DNA of 47,962 bases. Source: Pseudonocardiaceae bacterium. GTDB lineage: Bacteria > Actinomycetota > Actinomycetes > Mycobacteriales > Pseudonocardiaceae. The notes beneath the pieces are model-generated. The model was not told the DNA's origin. It was given only the letters and a program-made list of their open reading frames with translations, and made no database searches. Location: assembly GCA_009379815.1 (NCBI GenBank), contig WHSY01000033.1, forward strand, positions 1-47,962. The letters run 5' to 3'. Positions 16,295 through 23,427 of the stretch are shown in pieces. The translations under genes were made by a program, and so were the position numbers. The stretch's first letter is position 1. The number at the start of each line of letters is the position of its first letter.

Positions 16295-16655
16295 GGTTCG
16301 GCTTCGCGGATCTCACGGGTGAGGCCCATCGCGAGGTTGATCGTGAACGGGACCCCGATACCGCGCGCCGAGACGGTGCGCTCGATCCGCTCGCGGGCGT
16401 GCGGGGTTTCCACGGCAGGGTGTGCAGCAGTGCCAGGTCGAATCCCGTCCGGTAGACCCCGATCTCGTGGGCGAGCTTCGTGCGCCAAGGGTCGTCACCG
16501 TCGAGCAGCAGCTTCGCGACCACTGGATGGCCTGCCATGGTCCCGGCCACGAGGAGGGACTTGTCGGTCTGGCGGAGCAGCCTGCGGCGACCAGTCCCAA
16601 ATCGCGGCCAAGGGTGTCGAGCTCGGCGTGGGGCGCGGTCAGGCAGCGGTGACAT
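16295..16655 (-). pseudogene. Remnant of an aminoglycoside-phosphotransferase-like gene
   Basis: Pieces of one phosphotransferase-like protein can be read across two changing frames. First AELDTLGRDLGLVAAG, then after a shift near 16580 LLRQTDKSLLVAGTMAGHPV followed by VAKLLLDGDDPWRTKLAHEI and GVYR, then GFDLALLHTL. After a further one-base shift near 16415 comes AVETPHARERIERTVSARGI followed by GVPFTINLAMGLTREIRE. The N-terminal lobe appears joined directly to C-terminal helices, so the catalytic core (the HxD loop expected in this family) is missing. I infer at least two frameshifts and one large deletion. The family call is from motif style only. The remaining bases between the tRNA and 16673 show nothing else. 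Confidence 0.6.
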
Positions 16656-16673
16656 CGAGGCCTACGGTGGGGT

Positions 16674-17666
16674 ATGGCTGACGACCCGGGCGAGTACCAC
16701 CGGGACCGCAACCGGTTGGACGAGCGGATCACCGCGGACGGGTTGTCGCGGTGGTCCGTCGAGCCGGGGCGCTACCGGCTGGTCGCTGCCCGTGCCTGCC
16801 CGTGGGCGAACCGGTCGGTGATCGTGCGGCGGCTGCTCGGGCTGGAGCACGCGCTGTCGCTGGGAATGGCGGGGCCGGTGCACGACGAGCGCAGCTGGCG
16901 GTTCCACCTCGACCCGGGTGACCGGGACCCGGTGCTGGGCATCGAGTGGCTCGGCGAGGCGTACCGCGCCGCCGACCCGGACTACGCAGCGGGCATCACC
17001 GTCCCCGCGATTGTGGACGTGCCGAGCGGAGGAGTGGTCACAAACGACTACCCGCGGATCACGCTCGATCTGGAAACCGAGTGGCGGGCACACCACCGCC
17101 GCGGTGCGCCCGACCTCTACCCCGAACCGCTGCGCGCCGAGATCGACGAGATCAACGACGCCGTATACCACGACGTGAACAACGGGGTGTACCGGGCCGG
17201 GTTCGCGTCCAGCCAGCGCGCCTACGAGGGCGCCTACGACGCGCTGTTCGCCCGGCTCGACGCCCTGGAGGAGCGGCTTCGCACCCGCCGCTACCTGGTC
17301 GGGGACAGCATCACCGAGGCGGACATCCGGCTGTGGGTCACGCTGGTGCGCTTCGACGCCGTCTACCACGGCCACTTCAAATGCAACCGCAACAAGCTCG
17401 CCGAGATGCCGGTGCTCTGGGCGTACGCCCGGGACCTGTTCCAGACACCGGGGTTCGGCGACACGATCGACTTCGGCCAGATCAAGGAGCACTACTACCG
17501 GGTGCACACCGGGATCAATCCGAGCGGGATCGTCCCGGCCGGGCCGCAACTGTCGGGCTGGACCACCCCGCACGGCCGCGAGGAGCTGGGCGGGCGCCCG
17601 TTCGGCGACGGCACCCCGCCCGGCCCGCCCCCGGTCGACGAGGCCGTCCCGCCGCTGGCCGCCTGA
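16674..17666 (+). CDS. Glutathionyl-hydroquinone reductase / Omega-Xi class glutathione transferase-like protein
   Basis: A 330-residue cytoplasmic protein of the Xi-class GST family, which in other bacteria reduces glutathionyl- or thiol-conjugated hydroquinones. The redox motif is Cys42-Pro-Trp-Ala in ARACPWANRS. Further family segments are GITVPAIVDVPSGGVVTNDY, FASSQRAYEGAYDALFARL, YLVGDSITEADIRLWVTLVR and VLWAYARDLFQTPGF. Actinobacteria lack glutathione, so the natural thiol is presumably mycothiol (inference). The ATG at 16674 follows GGTGGGGT. The C-terminus is Pro/Gly-rich. It stands alone. Confidence 0.88.
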   Translation: MADDPGEYHRDRNRLDERITADGLSRWSVEPGRYRLVAARACPWANRSVIVRRLLGLEHALSLGMAGPVHDERSWRFHLDPGDRDPVLGIEWLGEAYRAADPDYAAGITVPAIVDVPSGGVVTNDYPRITLDLETEWRAHHRRGAPDLYPEPLRAEIDEINDAVYHDVNNGVYRAGFASSQRAYEGAYDALFARLDALEERLRTRRYLVGDSITEADIRLWVTLVRFDAVYHGHFKCNRNKLAEMPVLWAYARDLFQTPGFGDTIDFGQIKEHYYRVHTGINPSGIVPAGPQLSGWTTPHGREELGGRPFGDGTPPGPPPVDEAVPPLAA

Positions 17667-17809
17667 GGGTCGGGGACCCGGCTGCAGTCTCCCCATCGTG
17701 ACCGTGCTGGTGGTCTTCGACCTGATCACCTGGGCCCGCTGGGCGCAGACCCAGGGCGCTGGCCACCCGCTGATGCGCTCGACCTGCGACGACAGACAGG
17801 AGAGACCGG

Positions 17810-17992
17810 ATGAATCTGCCGCAGGTCGTGTCCCGCGGTGAGTGGCTGGCCGCCCGCAAGGAGCTGCTGGCCAAGGAGAAGGAGCTGACCCGGGCGCGCG
17901 ACGCGCTGAACGCCGAGCGTCGCCGGCTGCCGATGGTCGGGATCGACACCGAGTACGTCTTCGAGGGTCCGGACGGTGAGGCCAGCCTGCTC
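17810..17992 (+). pseudogene. Truncated DUF899 (thioredoxin-like) gene
   Basis: The first 60 or so residues match the conserved start of DUF899 proteins: [20 protein letters not shown] then [20 protein letters not shown] and [14 protein letters not shown]. Full-length members are about 220-260 residues with a thioredoxin-like fold. Homology stops at about 17992, and the frame then runs on into unrelated Pro/His-rich sequence. A ribosome site (AGGAGAG) precedes the ATG. The 143 bp upstream (17667-17809) contain no gene I can support. The break coincides with the transposase-like tail that follows. Confidence 0.75.
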
Positions 17993-18017
17993 GGCCCACT
18001 GCCCGATCACCCCTCCA

Positions 18018-18131
18018 GTTTATCTATACCTCTACGTCGCCGCCGCGCTGACGGTCATCCGTCGCCTCATCAACCGAGCCCGCATCCTCTCCTGCTGGCC
18101 TGCCCGACCCACCACCAGGCGCCTCCGCTGA
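18018..18131 (+). mobile_element. Possible transposase C-terminal remnant
   Basis: A 37-codon open stretch ending TGA at 18129-18131 reads [18 protein letters not shown] then [19 protein letters not shown]. The RRLI-x(3)-R...W-x-RPTTRRLR ending resembles the C-termini of DDE transposases of actinobacterial insertion sequences. No start, no terminal inverted repeat and no target duplication could be identified. It begins right where the DUF899 homology ends, which fits an insertion followed by deletion. The family assignment is tentative. Confidence 0.4.
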
Positions 18132-18151
18132 CGATCATTTGCCGGTCGCTC

Positions 18152-18421
18152 TTACACGAGTTCCAGCAACCCCACACCCCCGGCCGCGCACCGCGGGCAG
18201 ACTTCGCCGCGCCGGGCTACGGTCACCGGGCACCCGATCGCCTGCCAGACCCCGCAGCGCGTGGCCAGCACACCCCACGGCGGATCGGAGCAGGGATCGG
18301 CCAGCGCGTGCACCCGGAAGTCACGCACCGACAGCACCCACGTGTAGCCGCAGTCCACTGCCGACGTGGACCGGGAGTCCGCCGCTGACGCGGGCGACGG
18401 GCGCTCGACTACGGCCGTCAT
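18152..18421 (-). CDS. Small cysteine-containing protein downstream of a membrane peptide gene
   Basis: An 89-residue protein. The middle reads [20 protein letters not shown] followed by [20 protein letters not shown], and the end holds CPVTV and CPRCAAGG. The spacing of the six cysteines suggests a zinc ribbon. I recall similar short proteins near XRE/DUF397 loci of actinobacteria but know no function. ATG 18421 overlaps the stop of the upstream 52-residue gene (ATGA), so translation is coupled. The gene ends 20 nt from the transposase-like remnant. Confidence 0.6.
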   Translation of the reverse strand: MTAVVERPSPASAADSRSTSAVDCGYTWVLSVRDFRVHALADPCSDPPWGVLATRCGVWQAIGCPVTVARRGEVCPRCAAGGVGLLELV

Positions 18422-18576
18422 CGGGCACCGTCCTCTGGCCGGTGACGGCCCTGGAAGCGGCGCAGGCAGGCAGCGCAGTGTCGCGGGCGCGGTCTCGCGC
18501 AGACCAGCGTGGTGGCCGCCATGCCGAGGAACACGGCACACAGCACGCCCACGGTGGCGAGCTCGGCAAGGTTCAC
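18418..18576 (-). CDS. 52-residue membrane peptide, first gene of a coupled pair
   Basis: A short protein of 52 residues with one hydrophobic helix (ELATVGVLCAVFLGMAATTL) and a basic, cysteine-containing tail (RPRPRHCAACLRRFQGRHRP). GTG 18576 is preceded by GGGAGGGACGGCC, a strong site that decides the start. It is divergent from the XRE regulator; the 194 bp between the two starts must hold both promoters. The tail CAAC plus flanking Arg suggests a possible metal or nucleic-acid contact, which is speculative. Confidence 0.6.
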   Translation of the reverse strand: MNLAELATVGVLCAVFLGMAATTLVCARPRPRHCAACLRRFQGRHRPEDGAR

Positions 18577-18770
18577 GGCCGTCCCTCCCTCGGTGCCGCG
18601 GGTGTGCGCCCGACCCGGGGGTGAGTCGGGCCGGGCGGCTGCGTCGCCGGTGGCGCGGGGCGGGTGCGCGGTAACCCCTGGCGACGTGGCTGCTACTGTG
18701 ACTGAGCAATTTGCACAGCCACAAGCCGTGCGAGGGTGAATCACCTGATCGCTGGAAGGATGGCTGTGGC

Positions 18771-19640
18771 ATGGTCTGCGCCATGGCTTCCGTCCCCACG
18801 ATCCGGCGACGCCGACTCGGGGCAGCACTCCGACGGCTCCGCGAGGCCACCGGCATGAGCCTGGACACCGTCGCCGATCAACTCGGCTGGTCCACCAGCA
18901 AGGTCAGCCGCATCGAGCTGGCGAAGATCGCGGTCACCCCTGCCGACGTACGTGCCCTGCTGGGAGCACTGGAGGTGCCGCTCTCCGATGAGGTAGAGAC
19001 CCTGGTCAATCTCGCAGCCGAGGACCGGCAGCCGGGCTGGTGGCGCCAGTACGCCGAAGTGTTGCCCGCATGGTTCGAGGGCTACCTTTCCCTGGAGTCC
19101 GAGGCCAGCAGGCTGCTGGCCTACGAGTCCGAAGTCGTGCCCGGCCTGCTCCAGACCGAGGACTACGCAGCCGAGATCGTCCGGCACTCGCCCTACACAG
19201 CACTGCCTGACGAGGCAGCTCGTGCTGCCGAGTTGCGCCGCGCCCGTCAGGTACGGCTCAACGGAGATGACCCCGTCCACCTTGATGTCGTGATCAACGA
19301 GGGTGCTCTACGCCGCATCGTCGGCGGACCGGACGTGATGGCCGTCCAGTTGCGCCGCCTGGTCGAGACGACCGAGCTTGCGAACGTGATCCTCCGGGTG
19401 CTGCCGTTCGCCACAGGAGCGCACCCGGGCGTGGACGGCTCGTTTACCGTGCTGGAGTTCTCCGACCCAGGCGACCCTCGCATCGTCTACCTGGACCGGA
19501 TGACCGACAGCGACTACCTGGAGGGGCTGCGGGATGTTGCCGCGTATCGTCACGCCCACGAACAACTACGAGTGAGCGCACTACCGCCCGATGAATCCCA
19601 CGAGATGATCAGCGGGATAGTGAAGGAGCTGATGAGATGA
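18771..19640 (+). CDS. XRE-family HTH regulator with DUF5753 domain
   Basis: A 289-residue regulator. The N-terminal helix-turn-helix reads LGAALRRLREATGMSLDTVA followed by DQLGWSTSKVSRIELAKIAV. The rest is a DUF5753 sensor-type domain with VPGLLQTEDYAAEIVR, HLDVVINEGALRRIVGG, LPFATGAHPGVDGSFTVLEF and IVYLDRMTDSDYLEG. This is the WhiJ-like class that is abundant in actinobacteria and paired with DUF397 proteins to control development or secondary metabolism. I chose ATG 18771 because GGAAGGA ends 10 nt upstream; ATG 18783 is the alternative. Confidence 0.9.
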   Translation: MVCAMASVPTIRRRRLGAALRRLREATGMSLDTVADQLGWSTSKVSRIELAKIAVTPADVRALLGALEVPLSDEVETLVNLAAEDRQPGWWRQYAEVLPAWFEGYLSLESEASRLLAYESEVVPGLLQTEDYAAEIVRHSPYTALPDEAARAAELRRARQVRLNGDDPVHLDVVINEGALRRIVGGPDVMAVQLRRLVETTELANVILRVLPFATGAHPGVDGSFTVLEFSDPGDPRIVYLDRMTDSDYLEGLRDVAAYRHAHEQLRVSALPPDESHEMISGIVKELMR

Positions 19641-19858
19641 TCAAGGGTAGTGCGCTCGGGCCAGGGGAGCTGGCCCGAGTGCACTGGAGCAAGACTAGCT
19701 ACAGCGGTACCTCCGGCAACTGCGTCGAGGTAGGCCAGCTACCTGAAGGCGGTCGCGTCGTCCGCGACAGCAAGGACCCCTCGGGTCCGGCGCTGCGGTT
19801 CACCCCCGCCGAGTGGGCCGCATTCACCGCAGGCGTCCGAGACGGCGAGTTCGACTGA
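19637..19858 (+). CDS. DUF397 partner protein
   Basis: A 73-residue protein typical of DUF397: HWSKTSYSGTSGNCVEVGQL, VVRDSKDPSGPALRFTPAEW and AFTAGVRDGEFD. Its ATG overlaps the XRE stop (ATGA), so it is translated from the same message. DUF397 proteins are thought to act as modulators or antitoxin-like partners of the adjacent XRE protein. A strong inverted repeat follows its stop. Confidence 0.93.
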   Translation: MIKGSALGPGELARVHWSKTSYSGTSGNCVEVGQLPEGGRVVRDSKDPSGPALRFTPAEWAAFTAGVRDGEFD

Positions 19859-19872
19859 CACCGACGGGAGCA

Positions 19873-19905
19873 GCGCCCCGGCAGCCGTCCTGGCCGCCGG
19901 GGCGC
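19873..19905 (+). terminator. GC-rich hairpin after DUF397
   Basis: Perfect 10-bp arms, GCGCCCCGGC (19873-19882) and GCCGGGGCGC (19896-19905), with a 13-nt loop, begin 14 nt after the DUF397 stop. No U-run follows, which is usual for actinobacterial terminators. The rest of the gap to 20146 shows no gene I can support. Confidence 0.75.
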
Positions 19906-20146
19906 CGTCGTCGCGTCGTCAGCAGACGCCACTCAACGGCTCGTGACGATCAGTGTCACCACCCTTGTCACCACCAGGGGTCCCGCGCTTGTCATCGGCT
20001 GCCGACCGCGCCCTGTGAGCTGCTTGGAGGACGTCCCGGGTCCCCCTTTTCAGGGTTGGCCTCGGGGTGTCCCGATGGTTGCAGTGGGCCCGGCTCGCGG
20101 ACTGGGAGATGTTCGAGATCAACGGGTGCAGGGCAGGGGAGTTGTG

Positions 20147-20365
20147 ATGCGGGTCTTCGTGGTGGCAGTGCTGGGGTTGGTCGGCGGGTTCGTCGGGGGG
20201 ATCGTGCTCGCGGAACTCGTCGGCATCGCCGGGCTCGCGTTGTTCGGGGGTGTGGCCGAGCTCAGCTTCGTGCGGTTCCTCCCGTTCGTCCTCGCAGCCG
20301 GGGGCGCCGTCGCCGCACCCGCCATCGACGCCCGCGCTCGCCGGACGTCGACCACGCAGTCGTAG
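20147..20365 (+). CDS. Small two-helix membrane protein (DUF5957-like)
   Basis: A 72-residue protein with two hydrophobic segments (VVAVLGLVGGFVGGIVLAEL and FLPFVLAAGGAVAAPAI) separated by a short loop and ending in a basic tail (DARARRTSTTQS). ATG 20147 has GGGGAG upstream. The shape resembles DUF5957, an actinobacterial family of unknown function; this is from recall. It is convergent with thpR. Confidence 0.65.
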   Translation: MRVFVVAVLGLVGGFVGGIVLAELVGIAGLALFGGVAELSFVRFLPFVLAAGGAVAAPAIDARARRTSTTQS

Positions 20366-20389
20366 CCCGTGCGGCCGAACAACCGGCCT

Positions 20390-20953
20390 TCACCGAGCGC
20401 GTAGTGGCCACGAGGCGATCGCCTCGTGCAGCGCGGTGCCGTCCGGCCCGGCTCCGAGGCGGCTACGAACCAGGTGCAGCTCGGTGACGGTCCAGGATCG
20501 GCCCTCGTATGACGCGAGCGCGTCGGCCGGCGGCCGCAGGTCGGCATCCTTCGTGGTGGCGCGCCCGAGCGTGAGATGCGGCCGGTACGGGCGCTGCTCG
20601 GTGGGCAGGCCGCTTCGCCGCACCGCGGCACGGACCGAGTCGGCCAGCCGGCGCAGCCCGTCGCGATCACCGTGCACCCGGGTCCACAGCACCCGGTGGC
20701 CGAACCGGCCGCCACCGCCGAACGACAGGGACAGCGGCGGGTGCCGTTGTGCCGCCCGACCCAGCCGGCGGCACAGCTCGTCGCGAGTCTCGTCACCGAC
20801 CTCACCGAGGAAGGCCAGCGTGAGGTGCCACTGCTCCGGCCGGCTCCAGCGGACGTCACACTCGAACTCGCGCAGCGCCGCCACCCGGGCCTGCAGCTCC
20901 TCGATCACGTCGCCCGGCGGGGTCAGCGCCACGAACAGCCGCACGCCGGGCAC
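20390..20953 (-). CDS. thpR: RNA 2',3'-cyclic phosphodiesterase (2'-5' RNA ligase family)
   Basis: A 187-residue protein of the 2H phosphoesterase superfamily, which opens 2',3'-cyclic phosphates and can ligate RNA in vitro. The two catalytic HxT motifs are present: His43 (WHLTLAFLG) and His126 (PHLTLGRA). It starts with VRLFVALTPP, the usual opening. The start is GTG 20953 or GTG 20944; both give nearly the same protein. It lies 37 nt after a lipoprotein gene on the same strand. Confidence 0.92.
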   Translation of the reverse strand: MPGVRLFVALTPPGDVIEELQARVAALREFECDVRWSRPEQWHLTLAFLGEVGDETRDELCRRLGRAAQRHPPLSLSFGGGGRFGHRVLWTRVHGDRDGLRRLADSVRAAVRRSGLPTEQRPYRPHLTLGRATTKDADLRPPADALASYEGRSWTVTELHLVRSRLGAGPDGTALHEAIASWPLRAR

Positions 20954-20990
20954 CGTCGCGCGCCACCGCTGATCGACGCCACTTCTGCTG

Positions 20991-21353
20991 TCAGCCGCCT
21001 TCCCCGCCGCCCTGCGAGATCTCGACGACGGCTTGCTGGTCGGTCAGCTCCTGCAGCGTCACCTGGAAACCCGCGACCTGGGCCTGCTGGTCGACCTGCA
21101 GCCGCAGCTGCTGGCCCGCCACCTCGAGCGCCGCCTGGTCGCCGGAGACGTCGACGAGCCGCACCTCGAGTCCGAGGATCCGCGCGCTGGTGTCCACGCC
21201 TCGGTCGAGGGTGACCGTGCACTGGCTCAGCGAGCAGTCGGTGGATGTCCCCTCGCCGCCGCAGCCGGCCAGCGGCACCGTCACCAGCAACGCCGCGATG
21301 ACGACGCCGACGGTGCGGTGGCGCACCCGGCCCGGTAGCGACCAGGATCTCAT
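20991..21353 (-). CDS. Small secreted lipoprotein
   Basis: A 120-residue lipoprotein: basic start (MRSWSLPGRVRHR), hydrophobic core and lipobox LAGC, then about 90 residues with a cysteine pair (DCSLSQC) and beta-rich pattern ending in a Gly/Glu tail. No family is recognised. Its ATG at 21353 lies in the last copy of a tandem repeat in which each unit repeats the start-codon context, so the true start could be affected by upstream mini-ORFs. It is probably co-transcribed with thpR. Confidence 0.75.
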   Translation of the reverse strand: MRSWSLPGRVRHRTVGVVIAALLVTVPLAGCGGEGTSTDCSLSQCTVTLDRGVDTSARILGLEVRLVDVSGDQAALEVAGQQLRLQVDQQAQVAGFQVTLQELTDQQAVVEISQGGGEGG

Positions 21354-21393
21354 TCGCCCCGCAATCTCATTCGCCCCGCAATCTCATTCGCGG
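21347..21393 (-). repeat. Tandem 17-bp repeat carrying coupled mini-ORFs
   Basis: On the minus strand the unit TGCGGGGCGAATGAGAT occurs twice in full (21380-21364 and 21363-21347) with a partial third copy at 21393-21381. Each unit has a purine-rich GGGGCGA followed by ATG. Starting at the two upstream ATGs gives M-R-L-R-G-E-stop, and each stop overlaps the next ATG (ATGA). The third ATG is the lipoprotein start. It also lies in the 60-bp divergent promoter region with the gene starting at 21414. Confidence 0.8.
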
Positions 21394-21413
21394 AGTGTAG
21401 CTACGCTCGGTCG

Positions 21414-22529
21414 ATGGCGGTCACGGCGCGGGCCGAGCACGTCGGCAGCCTGCTTCGCCCCGGCTACCTGCTCGAGGCGCGGGAGGCGCGCGCGGCGGGC
21501 CGGCTGGACCCCGCCGCGTTCAAGGCGGTCGAGGACCGCGCGGTGCGCGAGGTGATCGCGCTGCAGCAGGAGGTCGGCTGCCCGGTCGTCACCGACGGGG
21601 AGCTGCGCCGCGACTCGTTCCAGAGCGAGCTCGTCGCGGCCGTCGACGGTATCGCCGGGGCGGGCATGGCGGCGTGGCTGTGGGGCGACTGGCACTCCGA
21701 CGTCGTCGGTGACGTCAGTCGCGACCGCCCCCCGGACCTCGCGGTGGTCGCACCGCTGCGGCAGCGGCGGAGCCTGGCCGCCGAGGAGTTCACGTTCCTG
21801 CGCGCGCACACCGGTCGGCTCGCGAAGGTGACGCTGCCCAGCCCCAGCCTGTTCGCGAACCTGTGGTCCCCGGAGCGGTCGACGGGCGCCTACCCGACGC
21901 TCGATGCGTTCCTGGCCGACGTGGTGGGGATCCTCCGCGACGAGGTGCGCGAGCTCGTCCGGTTGGGTTGCCGTTACGTCCAGCTCGACGCGCCGCACTA
22001 CCCGTTGCTGGTCGACCCGGCATGGCGTGCCTTCTACGAGGCACGGGGATGGTCGGTGCAACGCTGGCTGTCGGCCGGTGTCGAACTGGACAACACGGTG
22101 ATCGACGCGGGCAGGCCCGCGACGTTCGGGTTCCACCTGTGCCGGGGCAACCAGCACAGTCGCTGGCTCGTCGCGGGCGGCTACGAGGCGATCGCGGAGC
22201 CGGTGTTCGGCGGCGTCCGTGCCGACCGGCTGCTGCTCGAGTACGACGACGAGCGCTCCGGTGGCTTCGACCCGCTGCGCCTGGTGCCCGAGGACAAGGT
22301 CGTCGTGCTGGGCCTGGTGACGACCAAGACGCCCTCCCATCCCGGCGACGAGGAGCTGGTGGCACGGGTCGCCGAGGCGAGCAGGCTGGTCGACCCCGAG
22401 CGGCTGGCCGTCAGCACCCAGTGCGGCTTCGCGACCTCGGTGGCCGGCAACGCGGTCAGCGAGGACGACCAGCGGCGCGCGCTGGCGACCGTGGTCCGCA
22501 CCGCTGCGCGCGCCTTCCCCGACGGCTGA
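21414..22529 (+). CDS. MetE-like (cobalamin-independent methionine synthase family) zinc methyltransferase homologue
   Basis: A 371-residue TIM-barrel protein resembling the C-terminal half of MetE and the epoxyalkane:thiol transferase group. It begins with AEHVGSLLRP and has TDGELRRDSF, LDAPHYPLLV and a zinc site formed by His241-x-Cys243 (FHLCRGN), an acidic residue near 276 (LLLEYDD) and Cys337 (STQCGFA). Such proteins move a methyl or alkyl group to a thiol. Substrate is unknown; full MetE function is unlikely because the N-terminal half is absent. ATG 21414 has only a weak ribosome site. Confidence 0.85.
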   Translation: MAVTARAEHVGSLLRPGYLLEAREARAAGRLDPAAFKAVEDRAVREVIALQQEVGCPVVTDGELRRDSFQSELVAAVDGIAGAGMAAWLWGDWHSDVVGDVSRDRPPDLAVVAPLRQRRSLAAEEFTFLRAHTGRLAKVTLPSPSLFANLWSPERSTGAYPTLDAFLADVVGILRDEVRELVRLGCRYVQLDAPHYPLLVDPAWRAFYEARGWSVQRWLSAGVELDNTVIDAGRPATFGFHLCRGNQHSRWLVAGGYEAIAEPVFGGVRADRLLLEYDDERSGGFDPLRLVPEDKVVVLGLVTTKTPSHPGDEELVARVAEASRLVDPERLAVSTQCGFATSVAGNAVSEDDQRRALATVVRTAARAFPDG

Positions 22530-22547
22530 CGCCCCTTCTCGGCGGCC

Positions 22548-23423
22548 CTACTCGGCACGCCGGAACTGGACGACGGCGACGGCCAGCATCCCGACGGCCA
22601 TGAGCGCCACGAGGGTCAGCTCGAGCGGGATCGGGACCTGCCAGCCCCACCACGTCACCCCCGGGTTCATCGCCTCGCGCGCCGCCGTGCCCACGTCCAG
22701 GTGGTCGAAGACGGCGCTGCGCATCGGGTCGACGGCGTAAGTGAGCGGGTTGATGCGGGTCAGCACCTGCAGCCACCCGGGCAGGTTCGACAGCGGGAAC
22801 AGTGCCCCGGACAGGAAGAACATCGGCATCAGGATCAGCTGGGACAGGCCCATGAACGCCTGGATGGTGCGGATCCGGGCCGCCGCGACCACCCCGACGG
22901 CGGTCAGTGTGAACGACAGCAGCAGCAGCTGGCCCGCCAGCGAGAGCATCAGCCCCGGGTCGTAGGGCACGCCCGCCACGCCGGCGAGCGCCAGCAGGAT
23001 CAGCCCCTGGAAGGTGGCCACGGTCGCGCCGCCGAGGCACTTGCCGAGCACTATCGCGCCCCGCCCGACCGGCGCCACGAGCATCTCCCGCAGGAACCCG
23101 AACTCGCGGTCCCAGACGATCGACGCCGCTGAGAACAGCGCGGTGAACAGCACGGCCATCGACAGCACGCCGGGGAACAGGAAGGTGCGGAAGTCGATGC
23201 CGCCGACCCCACCGCCCACCACGGGGGCCAGCCCGGTGCCGAGCACGAACAGGAACAGCACCGGCTGCAGCAGCGAGGTGACGATGCGCAGCCGGTCCCG
23301 GAAGAACCGGATCAGCTCCCGCTGCCACACGATCTTGACTGCCCGCAGCTCGTGCCCGAGGCTGCGCGGCGGGAGCCGCACCGCAACGACGTCGGAGCCG
23401 GCGACGGCCGGAGTCGTGGTCAT
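22548..23423 (-). CDS. ABC-2 type transporter permease
   Basis: A 291-residue integral membrane protein of the drug or polyketide exporter type (DrrB-like). It has six predicted helices and the ABC-2 signature region FMGLSQLILMPMFFLSGALF then PLSNLPGWLQVLTRINPLTY. The start region contains KIVWQRELIRFFRDRLRIVT. ATG 23423 follows the ATPase stop by 4 nt, so the two are one operon with the PadR regulator. The substrate cannot be told from sequence. Confidence 0.93.
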   Translation of the reverse strand: MTTTPAVAGSDVVAVRLPPRSLGHELRAVKIVWQRELIRFFRDRLRIVTSLLQPVLFLFVLGTGLAPVVGGGVGGIDFRTFLFPGVLSMAVLFTALFSAASIVWDREFGFLREMLVAPVGRGAIVLGKCLGGATVATFQGLILLALAGVAGVPYDPGLMLSLAGQLLLLSFTLTAVGVVAAARIRTIQAFMGLSQLILMPMFFLSGALFPLSNLPGWLQVLTRINPLTYAVDPMRSAVFDHLDVGTAAREAMNPGVTWWGWQVPIPLELTLVALMAVGMLAVAVVQFRRAE

Positions 23424-23427
23424 GGCG

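Noticed and set aside
16072-18131. Integrated prophage or genomic island at tRNA-Leu
   Set aside because: No integrase and no duplicated tRNA 3' end was found downstream; remnants look like separate decay events.
19859-20146. Additional small gene between DUF397 and the two-helix membrane protein
   Set aside because: Frames here lack ribosome sites and a plausible protein composition; only the terminator hairpin is supported.
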